Assembly (NCBI GenBank): GCA_963708735.1
Contig: CAVPTW010000027.1
Location: 1-64,000 of the forward strand
Direction of reading: 5' to 3'
Length of the DNA stretch: 64,000 bases
From: JAGPUQ01 sp963708735
GTDB taxonomy: Bacteria; Pseudomonadota; Gammaproteobacteria; Pseudomonadales; Porticoccaceae
The notes under the pieces were generated by a model. That model had not been told where the DNA came from. It was given only the letters and a program-made list of their open reading frames with translations, and did not search any database. Position 1 is the first letter of the stretch; the number at the start of each line of letters is the position of its first letter. The position numbers were made by a program, and so were the translations under genes. Shown here one piece after another: positions 53,810-62,268 of this stretch.

Positions 53810-54555
53810 GCGGATACGCCATGCACAGAGTCCCGAGCGAGGGTCCGGCGGCTTCGGGTCAGCCCGCGCTGGTGATGGAACACGCGAACCTGGTGAAGCG
53901 CATCGCCTATCACCTGGCGAGTCGGCTGCCCCCAAGCGTGCAGGTCGATGACCTGATCCAGGCCGGCATGATCGGATTGCTGGAGGCGGCAAAGAACTAC
54001 AACGGGGCGCAGGGCGCTAGCTTTGAAACCTACGCAGGGATACGGATTCGCGGTGCCATGCTCGACGAGATTCGCCGCTCCGACTGGACGCCGCGTTCGG
54101 TCCATCGCAAGGTGCGCGCGGCGGCGGCGGCGGTGCGCGAAATCGAAATGACTACCGGCCGTGCCGCGCGCGGCAAGGATGTCGCAGAATCAATGGGAAT
54201 AGGACTGGATGAGTATCACGGCATTCTCAATGACGCAGCGAGCTGTCGGGTGTTCAGTTACGACGACCCGGAAACACTGGGCGGCGCTGAAATCACCAAT
54301 ATTGCCGCCAGTGATGCGGTTGGGCCTCTCGATCTGCTGCACAGCGAAGCCTTCAGGAAATCACTGGCGCAAGCGATAGGAGACCTTCCGGAACGGGAGC
54401 AGATGATTATGGCGCTCTACTATGACGAAGAATTGAACTTGCGGGAAATCGGCGAAGTACTGGGTGTCTCCGAATCCCGCGTCTGTCAACTTCATGGTCA
54501 GGCGCTGGTACGGTTGCGTGCCCGCATGGCGGCGTGGTCACCGGCCACGGATTGA
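53806..54555 (+). CDS. fliA: Flagellar sigma factor FliA (sigma-28)
   Basis: It reads late flagellar promoters such as that of fliC here. 249 residues (enteric 239). Region 2 shows LVKRIAYHLASRLPPSVQVD with LIQAGMIGLLEAAKNYNGAQ and FETYAGIRIRGAMLDEIRRS. Region 4 has LNLREIGEVLGVSESRVCQL then HGQALVRLRARM. The ATG overlaps the flhG stop; the frame is open a little further upstream but that adds no family match. The anti-sigma gene flgM is not in this window. Confidence 0.96.
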   Translation: MSGYAMHRVPSEGPAASGQPALVMEHANLVKRIAYHLASRLPPSVQVDDLIQAGMIGLLEAAKNYNGAQGASFETYAGIRIRGAMLDEIRRSDWTPRSVHRKVRAAAAAVREIEMTTGRAARGKDVAESMGIGLDEYHGILNDAASCRVFSYDDPETLGGAEITNIAASDAVGPLDLLHSEAFRKSLAQAIGDLPEREQMIMALYYDEELNLREIGEVLGVSESRVCQLHGQALVRLRARMAAWSPATD

Positions 54556-54619
54556 GCTTCGCCGACACCGATGGCTGCTGGCACGCTACGCACAAACTGT
54601 TTACGGTCAGGAGGTAAGC

Positions 54620-55012
54620 TTGGACAAGAACATGAAAATTCTCATTGTGGACGATTTTTCCACGATGCGGCGCATCATCAAGAATCTGCTGCGTGAATTG
54701 GGATTCAACAACACCGAGGAAGCAGACGACGGGAAAACTGGATTGCCGATGCTGCGGGCCGGCTCCTTCGATTTTCTGATTACCGACTGGAACATGCCGG
54801 GGATGACGGGAATTGACTTGCTGAGGGCGGTTCGCGCGGATGCAAAACTCGCATCGCTTCCGGTGCTTCTGGTAACCGCAGAGGCGAAGAAAGAGCAGAT
54901 CGTCGAGGCGGCACAGGCGGGGGTCAATGGATATGTCGTCAAACCCTTCACCGCACAAACGCTACACGAAAAAATTGAACGGATTTTCGAGCGCATCGAA
55001 AGCGCTAGCTGA
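54620..55012 (+). CDS. cheY: Chemotaxis response regulator CheY
   Basis: Phosphorylated by CheA, it binds FliM to reverse the motor. 130 residues from TTG 54620, with CAGGAGG 5 bases upstream; the protein then begins MDKNMKILIVDD as in related polar flagellates. ATG 54632 would lie 17 bases from that site. Acidic pair D11/D12, phospho-acceptor D56 in ITDWNMPGM, the switch threonine in LLVTAEAKKE and lysine in VVKPFTAQT are all present. Confidence 0.95.
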   Translation: MDKNMKILIVDDFSTMRRIIKNLLRELGFNNTEEADDGKTGLPMLRAGSFDFLITDWNMPGMTGIDLLRAVRADAKLASLPVLLVTAEAKKEQIVEAAQAGVNGYVVKPFTAQTLHEKIERIFERIESAS

Positions 55013-55033
55013 TAGGGGTTTGAGGTAAAAGCC

Positions 55034-55765
55034 ATGATCGCAGACGAAACGCTCGCCTTGGTCCGGGATTTACTCCGTGAAGCGGAGCAGGGAAATCACG
55101 AGCAAGCGGAAATTTACCTTGACGAATTGAGTCGCGTCAAGCAAACGGAGCTCTTCAGAGAGGTCGGAAAATTGACCCGTGACCTCCACGATGCCCTGAA
55201 TCATTTCCGGATGGACACGCGCCTAGCGGATTTCGCTGTCCAGGAAATTCCGGATGCCAAGGAACGTCTCAACTACGTCATTACCATGACGGAGCAGTCG
55301 GCCAACAAGACGCTCGGGGCCGTGGAATCAGCGCTGCCGGTTTCCGAGCAGTTGCGCGACCGAAGTTTTGCGTTGATCGAGGATTGGCGTCGGTTTCGAC
55401 GTCGCGACATGTCGGCGCAGCACTTTCGCGAATTCTGTCGCGAGCTCGACATTTTTTTTGTCGAGGTATCGGATGGCGCCAAGACTCTCAACGGCTTTCT
55501 GTCGGAAGTGCTGATGGCGCAGGACTTCCAGGATCTGACCGGACAGATAATCCGTCGCGTAATAACCCTGGTGCAGGATCTGGAGCTATCGCTCGTCGAT
55601 CTTATCCGGCTTTCCGGCCCGGTGGTGAAGGCAAGCTCCGAATCCGGACCCAAGGCCGGTAAGGTAGTGGCACTGGCCGGACCGATAGTACCGGGGGTAG
55701 ATCACGGCGATAGCGTTCAAGGTCAGGACGAAGTCGATTCACTGTTGTCCAGTCTAGGATTTTGA
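55034..55765 (+). CDS. cheZ: CheY-P phosphatase CheZ
   Basis: It dephosphorylates CheY-P. 243 residues (enteric 214). The long helical hairpin has TELFREVGKLTRDLHDALNH and ERLNYVITMTEQSANKTL. The catalytic motif is MAQDFQDLTGQIIRRVITLV, including the conserved glutamine. After a flexible linker, the C-terminal CheY-binding tail DEVDSLLSSLGF is intact. It follows cheY by 21 bases. A GGCCAC-GTCA-GTGGCC hairpin lies in the gap before cheA. Confidence 0.95.
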   Translation: MIADETLALVRDLLREAEQGNHEQAEIYLDELSRVKQTELFREVGKLTRDLHDALNHFRMDTRLADFAVQEIPDAKERLNYVITMTEQSANKTLGAVESALPVSEQLRDRSFALIEDWRRFRRRDMSAQHFREFCRELDIFFVEVSDGAKTLNGFLSEVLMAQDFQDLTGQIIRRVITLVQDLELSLVDLIRLSGPVVKASSESGPKAGKVVALAGPIVPGVDHGDSVQGQDEVDSLLSSLGF

Positions 55766-55862
55766 CCCGAGTGAAGCCGACCTTGATAGCGTTTGAGAAT
55801 TTGCGTTCGCGCAATCGATTTGCGACTGCGGCCACGTCAGTGGCCTGTGTGGGGAGGACTGC

Positions 55863-57926
55863 GTGAGCATAGAAGCGGACGACGAAATTCTTCAGGACTT
55901 CCTGGTGGAAGCCGGTGAAATCCTCGACTCCCTGGGGAGCATGCTGGTTGAGCTGGAGCAACGGCCCCAGGATGCCGACCTGCTCAACACAATATTTCGC
56001 GGCTTTCATACCATCAAGGGTGGCGCGGGGTTTCTGAACCTCAATGCCATGGTTGCCATATGCCATCAAGCGGAGGATGTTTTCAATGTGCTGCGCCAGG
56101 GCGAGCGCCCTATCGACGCCGGATTGATGGATGCGGTGTTTAGAGCGCTGGACGTCGTCAAGGAACAATTCCAGCAGCTAGAGGATGGTGTGGATCTGGT
56201 TGCGGCAGATGGCGAGCTATTGGATTTGCTTGGTCGCTACGCCGCACCGGATGAATTGACTGCACTGGACGCGTCGCTGGGAAAGGCCGTCCTGGCTCCC
56301 ATCGGTGCTGCACCGGAAGCGCCTGATGATTCGCGGGAATGCGGCAGCGGCGAATTTCCTGACGTAACCGACGCGGAGTTTGCCGAGCTGCTGGATATTG
56401 CCAGCTCTGCGGATGTTGCCTGCTCGGCGGAGGGTGCGGGCTTTGCCGCAGTCGAACACGGCGGTAATTCCGACGGAGATGCCAGCGACGGCGACAGCGA
56501 CGAGATGTCCGCTGAGGATTTTGAGCGCCTACTGGATCAGCTGCACGGTGGTGGCAAGGCGCCCGCGAGCACACCCGCCAAGGTGCCCGATCTCCCGGCA
56601 CCCGGTGGGCCCGCTGCCGGCGCAGCACGCGCCGCGGATCTGCCCCCCGCCGATGTTTCGCAGCAAGCGGCGCGCAACAACGCTGAAACGACCGTGCGGG
56701 TGGACACCGGTCGGCTCGATCAGATCATGAACATGGTTGGCGAACTGGTGTTGGTGCGCAATCGCCTGACTACTTTGAAATCTGGTATCGCAGACGAAGC
56801 TGTTTCCGCGGCGATTGCTACCCTGGAGTTGGTTACATCCGACATTCAGACTGCGGTAATGAAAACCCGCATGCAACCCATCAAAAAGGTATTCAGCCGC
56901 TTTCCGCGCGTGGTGCGGGATCTCGCTCGCAGCCTGGCCAAGGAAGTAGACCTGGAGTTACATGGCGAAGACACCGATCTCGACAAGAATCTCGTCGAGG
57001 CGCTCGCCGATCCGCTGGTACACCTGGTGCGCAACTCGATTGACCACGGCATCGAGATTCCGGCGGAGCGCGAGCGGGCCGGGAAATCGCCTGTGGGCAA
57101 GGTAGTGCTATCGGCAAAGCAGGAGGGCGATCACATCCAGCTGGTCATCAGTGATGATGGCGCGGGCATGGATGCGGATGTGCTGCGCGCAAAGGCCGTT
57201 GAAAAGGGACTGATGGATGCGGATGCCGCGGCCCGCCTGACCGAAGCCGACGCGTTTTGCCTGATCTTCAAGCCGGGCTTTTCTACCAAGGCGGCGATTT
57301 CCGATATCTCCGGCCGCGGGGTCGGCATGGATGTGGTCAAGACCCGCATCGACCAATTGAATGGTTCCATCGAGATTGCGTCGGTGAAGGGCGCCGGTAC
57401 TCGCCTCAGCATCAAATTGCCATTGACGTTGGCTATTCTTCCGACGCTGATGGTCGGAGTCGGCAATCACATCTTCGCCCTGCCGTTATCTTCGGTGAGC
57501 GAGATTTTTCAATTCGCGGACTGCAAGACCACCGTGGTGGACAACCGACCCTGTGTAGTGGTGCGGGAGAAGGTGATACCCCTGTTGGATCTGCGTCATT
57601 GGCTGGCGCGCGACTCCGATGGCCAGTTCGGCATGGGCAGTGAGCAGGTTGTGATTGCTCACCTAGGAGCGCAGCGCATTGGTTTGATCACCAATCGCGT
57701 GCTGGGTCAGGAAGAGGTAGTCATCAAACCCCTGGGTACATTGCTGCGTGGCTTGCCGGGTTTTGCGGGCGCCACCATCACTGGCGACGGCGGTGTTGCA
57801 CTCATTCTTGATATTCCGAGTCTGGTGAAATCCCGGGCGGGGCTAGGCGGTATGGGAAGCCTTTCTGCTGCTTCAGGTCCAACCGCGGATTCGGCAAGGC
57901 AGGATGCGATGGCCCTAGTGTCGTGA
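55863..57926 (+). CDS. cheA: Chemotaxis histidine kinase CheA
   Basis: The receptor-controlled kinase for CheY and CheB. 687 residues from GTG 55863 (GGGGAGGA upstream). P1 has the phospho-histidine H49 in FRGFHTIKGGAGFLNLN. An acidic Ala/Asp/Pro-rich stretch (about 140-270) replaces a clear P2. P3 dimerisation is at about 275-340 (MNMVGELVLVRNRLTTLKSG). The P4 ATPase has LVHLVRNSIDHGIE, DDGAGMDAD and GRGVGMDVVKTRI. A CheW-like P5 ends the protein. cheB follows after 144 bases. Confidence 0.95.
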   Translation: MSIEADDEILQDFLVEAGEILDSLGSMLVELEQRPQDADLLNTIFRGFHTIKGGAGFLNLNAMVAICHQAEDVFNVLRQGERPIDAGLMDAVFRALDVVKEQFQQLEDGVDLVAADGELLDLLGRYAAPDELTALDASLGKAVLAPIGAAPEAPDDSRECGSGEFPDVTDAEFAELLDIASSADVACSAEGAGFAAVEHGGNSDGDASDGDSDEMSAEDFERLLDQLHGGGKAPASTPAKVPDLPAPGGPAAGAARAADLPPADVSQQAARNNAETTVRVDTGRLDQIMNMVGELVLVRNRLTTLKSGIADEAVSAAIATLELVTSDIQTAVMKTRMQPIKKVFSRFPRVVRDLARSLAKEVDLELHGEDTDLDKNLVEALADPLVHLVRNSIDHGIEIPAERERAGKSPVGKVVLSAKQEGDHIQLVISDDGAGMDADVLRAKAVEKGLMDADAAARLTEADAFCLIFKPGFSTKAAISDISGRGVGMDVVKTRIDQLNGSIEIASVKGAGTRLSIKLPLTLAILPTLMVGVGNHIFALPLSSVSEIFQFADCKTTVVDNRPCVVVREKVIPLLDLRHWLARDSDGQFGMGSEQVVIAHLGAQRIGLITNRVLGQEEVVIKPLGTLLRGLPGFAGATITGDGGVALILDIPSLVKSRAGLGGMGSLSAASGPTADSARQDAMALVS

Positions 57927-58070
57927 ATGCGGGGCAGGCAGGGTTGGTTAGCGACACGGTTCTCCGCATCGCGAATGCACATGGGCTGATACGGATGACC
58001 GATGCGCTGGCGCTGGCGTTCGCGCGCACTGGCCCGATGGAAAAGCCGTTTCCGCCAGGGGTTTCTTGAC

Positions 58071-59120
58071 ATGGCTGTGCGCGTGCTAGTGGTCGACGAT
58101 TCGACATTTTTTCGCCGGCGGGTCGCTGAGATGCTCGATGGCGATCCTCGGCTGAGCGTCGTGGGATTCGCTGTCGATGGCCGTGATGCCATCAACAAGG
58201 TTCGCGAGCTCAATCCCGATGTCGTCACCATGGACATCGAGATGCCGGTGATGGACGGTATCAGTGCCGTGCGCTCCATCATGGCGGCGACACCGAAGCC
58301 GGTATTGATGTTTTCCTCGCTTACCCATGAAGGTGCCAAGGCAACCCTGGAAGCACTCGATGCGGGCGCACTGGATTTTTTGCCGAAGAGCTTCGACGAG
58401 ATTTCGCGCAATCGCGATGAAGTCGCCCGCGTCCTGCGGTCGCGGGTGTGGTCACTGGGCATCCGGGGATTGCCGAAGCCGCGGTCCGTGGGGACTGCGG
58501 GCGACACGATTGCCCCGACTCCGCCGGGCCCACGCGAGCGGCGCGGTCTGGGCGGCGTGCGCGTGGTTGCCATCGGAACCTCCACCGGGGGGCCGGTGGC
58601 GTTACAGCAGGTGTTGTCCGCGCTGCCGGCCAACTTCCCGATTCCCATCGTATTGATTCAACACATGCCGGCGTCCTTCACGACCACCTTTGCGCAACGC
58701 CTCGACCAGCGATTTGCCCTGAACATTCGCGAGACCGCCAACGGCGACCTGCTTGAACCGGGAGTGGCATTGCTCGCGCCGGGCGGCAAACAGATGCTGA
58801 TCGAGGCGCACGGCACTCGGCTGCAGGTGGTAGTACGCGAGAGCATGCCGGAACAGAATTACCGTCCTTCGGTGGACGTGACATTCGGCTCCCTGGCCAG
58901 AGCCTGCCCGGGGCGGGTGCTTGCCGTGGTGCTCACCGGCATGGGTGCCGATGGGCGCGAAGGTGCGCGGCTGCTGAAGCAGGGCGGCGGGCACGTCTGG
59001 GCGCAGGACGAAGCCTCCAGCGTGATCTACGGAATGCCAATGGCCATTGCGCAAGCCGGCCTTGCTGACGAGATACTCCCGCTGAACCAGATCGGCACGC
59101 GTCTGGCAGAGCTGCGCTGA
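58071..59120 (+). CDS. cheB: Chemoreceptor methylesterase/deamidase CheB
   Basis: It removes methyl groups from receptors for adaptation. 349 residues, the enteric length. The receiver domain has VRVLVVDDSTFFRRRV and D55 (VTMDIEMPVMDG). The catalytic domain has the serine in AIGTSTGGPVALQQVL, histidine in VLIQHMP and aspartate in LTGMGADGREGA. ATG 58071 gives MAVRVLVVDD; earlier in-frame codons have no family match. The 144-base gap after cheA has no recognisable site. cheR is not in this window. Confidence 0.95.
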   Translation: MAVRVLVVDDSTFFRRRVAEMLDGDPRLSVVGFAVDGRDAINKVRELNPDVVTMDIEMPVMDGISAVRSIMAATPKPVLMFSSLTHEGAKATLEALDAGALDFLPKSFDEISRNRDEVARVLRSRVWSLGIRGLPKPRSVGTAGDTIAPTPPGPRERRGLGGVRVVAIGTSTGGPVALQQVLSALPANFPIPIVLIQHMPASFTTTFAQRLDQRFALNIRETANGDLLEPGVALLAPGGKQMLIEAHGTRLQVVVRESMPEQNYRPSVDVTFGSLARACPGRVLAVVLTGMGADGREGARLLKQGGGHVWAQDEASSVIYGMPMAIAQAGLADEILPLNQIGTRLAELR

Positions 59121-59123
59121 ATC

Positions 59124-59864
59124 ATGGATATCCTGACGCTGGTTGGAATTATCGCCTCGCTCGCCGCAATTCTCGGCGGCAATATTCTGGAAGGCGGTCA
59201 TGCCGAATCACTGATGCAGCTGACCGCGTTCATCATTGTGATGGGCGGCACGGTGGGTGCAGTCATGGTGCAGTCGCAGATGCCAATATTCCTGCGCGCC
59301 ATGAAACTGGCCGTCTGGCTGGTATTCCCTCCCAAGCTGGCACCACGGGAAGCCATCGACAAAATCGTCGGGTGGAGTAACACCGCGCGTAAGGAGGGCT
59401 TGCTCGGGCTTGAAGCTGCGACCGAATCCGAGCCTGACCTATTCGCGCGCAAAGGGCTTCAGTTGCTGGTGGACGGCAGCGAGCCGGATGCGATTCGCAA
59501 CATCCTGGAGGTCGAGCTGGCCACCAAAGAACATACCGATTTGCAGGCCGCCAAAGTTTATGAAGGCATGGGCGGGTACGCACCGACCGTCGGCATTCTG
59601 GGGGCCGTGATGGGACTTATTCACGTGATGAATAATTTGGCAGATCCCAGCAAGCTGGGCTCCGGAATTGCAGTGGCTTTTGTCGCGACGATCTATGGCG
59701 TCGGCCTTGCCAACATGTTTTTTCTGCCGATGGCCAATAAGCTGAAGGCGGTGATTCACGACCAGACACAGTTCCGAGAAATGATGATCGAAGGCATCGC
59801 GGCCATCGCCGAGGGTGAGAACCCCCGCAATATAGAGATCAAGTTGTTGGGATACGTCCATTGA
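59124..59864 (+). CDS. motC: Flagellar stator protein MotC (MotA/PomA family)
   Basis: The ion-channel stator subunit that pushes on FliG. 246 residues with four membrane helices (about 2-20, 30-48, 145-168, 180-200). Signature motifs: TLVGIIASLAAILGGNILEG, FARKGLQLLVDGSEPDAIRN in the cytosolic loop, and YEGMGGYAPTVGILGAVMGL with the conserved proline. Position beside motD after cheB matches the MotCD pair of Pseudomonas. It begins 3 bases after cheB. Confidence 0.93.
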   Translation: MDILTLVGIIASLAAILGGNILEGGHAESLMQLTAFIIVMGGTVGAVMVQSQMPIFLRAMKLAVWLVFPPKLAPREAIDKIVGWSNTARKEGLLGLEAATESEPDLFARKGLQLLVDGSEPDAIRNILEVELATKEHTDLQAAKVYEGMGGYAPTVGILGAVMGLIHVMNNLADPSKLGSGIAVAFVATIYGVGLANMFFLPMANKLKAVIHDQTQFREMMIEGIAAIAEGENPRNIEIKLLGYVH

Positions 59865-59885
59865 ACACGCATTCGATCCAACGCA

Positions 59886-60974
59886 ATGGCCCGCAAACGC
59901 AAGCATGAAGAACACGAGAATCACGAGCGGTGGCTCATTTCCTACGCCGACTTCATAACGCTGCTGTTCGCGTTTTTCGTGGTGATGTACTCGGTGTCGT
60001 CGGTCAATGAGGACAAGTACCGCGTACTATCCGAATCCCTAACGGCATCGTTCCACGCTCCCGCAAAATCGATGCAGCCGATACAGATCGGGGCACCGGC
60101 CAAGTCTCCGCCACGAGACGATCTTTCCGTAAGACAATCGCCTAACCCCGTCATGCTGCCCAAGATGCCGGCGACCAAGCCCAAACCCCCGTTTCCAACC
60201 CAGAGTAAGCCGCAGGATGGCGCCAAGGCGCACCAGAGCATCGGCAGCGGCGCGGCGGGCGAAGATAGGGCAGAAACCGTGCGTGTGCTGAAGGCCATCG
60301 CGGAAGAGATAGAGCAGGCTATGAGCGACCTGATTGCTGACGGCCTGGTAACCGTACGCCGCAATCCGCATGCGGTGGAAGTCGAGATCAATACCAACGT
60401 GCTGTTTCCACCCGGTAGTGCGGCGTTGTCGGCATCGGCCCGCTTGATAGTGACCGAGCTGGCGGACGTGTTGCGAAAATTTCCGCATACCATTCACGTG
60501 GAAGGGTTTACCGACGACGTGCCGATCAGTAACGCGGTATTTCCGTCGAACTGGGAGCTGTCCGCCGGCCGCGCCGCCAGCGTGGTTCATCTGTTTGCCG
60601 ACGCCGGCATTCAACCCGGACGACTGGTGGCCATCGGTTATGCCCAGTATCGACCGGTGGCCGATAACGCGACCTCGGAAGGGCGCGCAAAGAACCGTCG
60701 CGTGCTATTGGTGATTCAGGCAACCACAGGCGCCGAGGCGCTCTCCAGCGCCATATCCGACTACCGTGGACTGCCGGAAGCGGGATCCAAGGCGACCTCT
60801 TCCGAGCCACAAGCAGAATCTGCGAACCGTGGAACAGACCTGATCAATTCCACGAGGATTGACGGCCACCGCGGGGAGAAAAGGCCGGCTCCGCAGTTGC
60901 GGGTGATCAATCCGCCGATTCTCTCACCGTTCGCGGGTGGTGTGATCTCGACGCTCGGCAACAAGTCGCATTGA
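59886..60974 (+). CDS. motD: Flagellar stator protein MotD (MotB/OmpA family)
   Basis: The peptidoglycan-anchored stator subunit. 362 residues. A basic/His-rich N-terminus (ARKRKHEEHENHERW) precedes the single membrane helix SYADFITLLFAFFVVMYSVS with D22, the ion-carrying aspartate. A Pro/Lys-rich plug and linker (about 60-130) lead to an OmpA-like domain with VEGFTDDVPISNAVFPSNWE and SAGRAASVVHLFADAGIQPG then RAKNRRVLLVI. The C-terminal 80 residues are a low-complexity tail. Proton use is inferred from the MotCD type. Confidence 0.93.
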   Translation: MARKRKHEEHENHERWLISYADFITLLFAFFVVMYSVSSVNEDKYRVLSESLTASFHAPAKSMQPIQIGAPAKSPPRDDLSVRQSPNPVMLPKMPATKPKPPFPTQSKPQDGAKAHQSIGSGAAGEDRAETVRVLKAIAEEIEQAMSDLIADGLVTVRRNPHAVEVEINTNVLFPPGSAALSASARLIVTELADVLRKFPHTIHVEGFTDDVPISNAVFPSNWELSAGRAASVVHLFADAGIQPGRLVAIGYAQYRPVADNATSEGRAKNRRVLLVIQATTGAEALSSAISDYRGLPEAGSKATSSEPQAESANRGTDLINSTRIDGHRGEKRPAPQLRVINPPILSPFAGGVISTLGNKSH

Positions 60975-61072
60975 GTGCGGCAAGATCTTCCACCAGCCCG
61001 GCTCGGCACGGCGTAACAGGGTAGCGGCGGCGATTTTAGCGGCAGATCGGGCAAACTGGTGCGACAGGCACT

Positions 61073-61099
61073 TAAGAAATGGCCGTATTCTGTCGATAC
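61073..61099 (+). promoter_or_regulatory. Candidate sigma-28 promoter of cheW
   Basis: TAAGAAAT-N11-GTCGATAC lies in the 170-base motD-cheW gap, 45 bases before the cheW ATG. The -10 keeps CGATA of GCCGATAA and the -35 keeps TAA. Spacing is exact but the match is moderate. Confidence 0.4.
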
Positions 61100-61144
61100 G
61101 TTGGCTACCGCCGCTGATAAGCCGGCACCGACTGAGGAGTTCAG

Positions 61145-61630
61145 ATGAGCAATCAAGTGCAGGCGCAAGTCCCGGACAAGGATCAAGCATTTAAATGCGT
61201 CACATTTTGCCTGGACGATGAAACCTACGGTATCAATGTGTTGCAGGTGCGAGAAGTATTGCGCGTGAGCGAGATCGCACCGGTGCCCGGTGCTCCGGCC
61301 AATGTCCGGGGGGTCATCAACCTGCGCGGGAATGTGGTCACAGTGGTGGACGCGCGGAGAAGTTTCCGGATGGCCGCCAGACCGGTGGACGACGCCGCGC
61401 GCATCGTCGTGGTGGAAATCGACGAGCATGTCATCGGACTTTTTGTCGATGCAGTCGCCGAGGTTCTGGAACTGACCCAGAGCATGGTTGAATCAGCCCC
61501 CAGCGTCGGCAACGAGGAAGGCTCGAGGTACATCGATGGCGTGGTGAATCACCCGGGCGGAATTTTGATCCTGATCGACGTTCGGAAAATGCTCAACGAC
61601 GACGAGTGGAAGCAGTTGGCGGCAATGTGA
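61145..61630 (+). CDS. cheW: Chemotaxis coupling protein CheW
   Basis: It bridges receptors and CheA. 161 residues (enteric 167), a single CheW double barrel: CVTFCLDDETYGINVLQVRE, LRVSEIAPVPGAPANVRGVI then NLRGNVVTVVDARRSF, and GVVNHPGGILILIDVRKML. GAGGAG lies about 6 bases before the ATG. In Pseudomonas parA and a ParP-like cheW paralogue separate motD from cheW; here both are missing and a 170-base gap with a possible sigma-28 promoter takes their place. Confidence 0.94.
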   Translation: MSNQVQAQVPDKDQAFKCVTFCLDDETYGINVLQVREVLRVSEIAPVPGAPANVRGVINLRGNVVTVVDARRSFRMAARPVDDAARIVVVEIDEHVIGLFVDAVAEVLELTQSMVESAPSVGNEEGSRYIDGVVNHPGGILILIDVRKMLNDDEWKQLAAM

Positions 61631-61842
61631 TGGCAGCGGATTTTCCAGGGCCAATCACGGCGGCGTTGCCGATCCAGCCGGCGGGCGCGGATCGGCGTGC
61701 CCAGGGGCGCCAAAATCCCGAATCCGAGCAGCCCAAAGCGCAGCCGCCGGCGGGTCGCCAAAGGCGTTCCCGCCCGCAAGACACTGCCTCCGTCCTGGTC
61801 GTAAAAGACGACGACGCGCATTTGATCGATGAGTACGGCTGA
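61630..61842 (+). CDS. Small hypothetical protein after cheW
   Basis: 70 residues from ATG 61630, whose first base is the last base of the cheW stop (TGATG), so translational coupling is likely. Rich in Pro, Gln, Arg and Ala in the middle (about 25-52), with an acidic end VVKDDDAHLIDEYG. It has no cysteine, no signal peptide and no membrane segment. I do not recognise a family. Its coupling to cheW is the main reason to accept it. Confidence 0.5.
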   Translation: MAADFPGPITAALPIQPAGADRRAQGRQNPESEQPKAQPPAGRQRRSRPQDTASVLVVKDDDAHLIDEYG

Positions 61843-62026
61843 ATCGGCTGCGAGGCTGGCACTACCGCGTACGCGCGCGGATCAAATCTCGGCAAGAACC
61901 ATCAGCATCGCGGCGCAGCGGGTGAATCTGTTCAATGCTCAGCGCGCGGCGTCGGAGCCCTCTCCAGTGTCGGCGCTCCCACGTGATTGGGGTTCGGGTG
62001 CGGACATGCGCCCGGATAGCAGATAA
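61829..62026 (+). CDS. Doubtful small ORF overlapping the FlhB-like gene
   Basis: 65 residues from ATG 61829, overlapping the previous small gene by 14 bases and running 88 bases into the convergent FlhB-like gene. It contains the stretch SARTISIAAQRVNLFNAQRA, which could form an amphipathic helix. I do not recognise it. A 3' overlap with a convergent gene makes a full-length product less likely, and no clear ribosome site is seen. Confidence 0.25.
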   Translation: MSTAESAARLALPRTRADQISARTISIAAQRVNLFNAQRAASEPSPVSALPRDWGSGADMRPDSR

Positions 62027-62268
62027 GCGAAGGCGATAACCTCGGCTACGGCCCGGTACAGCATCTCGGGAATTTCCTCGCCCAGCTCGACGTGCGATAG
62101 CGCAAGCGCGAGCTCGGCATTTTCGTACAGCGGAATTGCGTGCTCGTCGGCTACCCGACAGATGGCCTGGGCCAGCTCCGCACGACCCGTGGCGGTGACG
62201 CGCGGCGCGCCGTGGCCAGCGTAGCGCAGGGCCACGGCGATCTCCGGAGGCTCAGGGCGTCGACTCAT
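61939..62268 (-). CDS. FlhB C-terminal-domain-like protein (FlhX type)
   Basis: 109 residues from ATG 62268. It resembles only the cytosolic tail of FlhB/EscU proteins: AVALRYAGHGAPRVTATGRA, HAIPLYENAELALALSHVEL then GEEIPEMLYRAVAEVIAFAY. Compare FlhB of this window (HFAVALKYDENKMNAPRV, GQEIPAGLYLAMARVLAYVY). The membrane part is absent and the NPTH cleavage motif is replaced by PPEIA, so no autocleavage is expected. Its start overlaps the stop of the FliK-like gene by 4 bases. Such stand-alone FlhB tails occur beside FliK-like genes in other bacteria. Confidence 0.85.
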   Translation of the reverse strand: MSRRPEPPEIAVALRYAGHGAPRVTATGRAELAQAICRVADEHAIPLYENAELALALSHVELGEEIPEMLYRAVAEVIAFAYLLSGRMSAPEPQSRGSADTGEGSDAAR

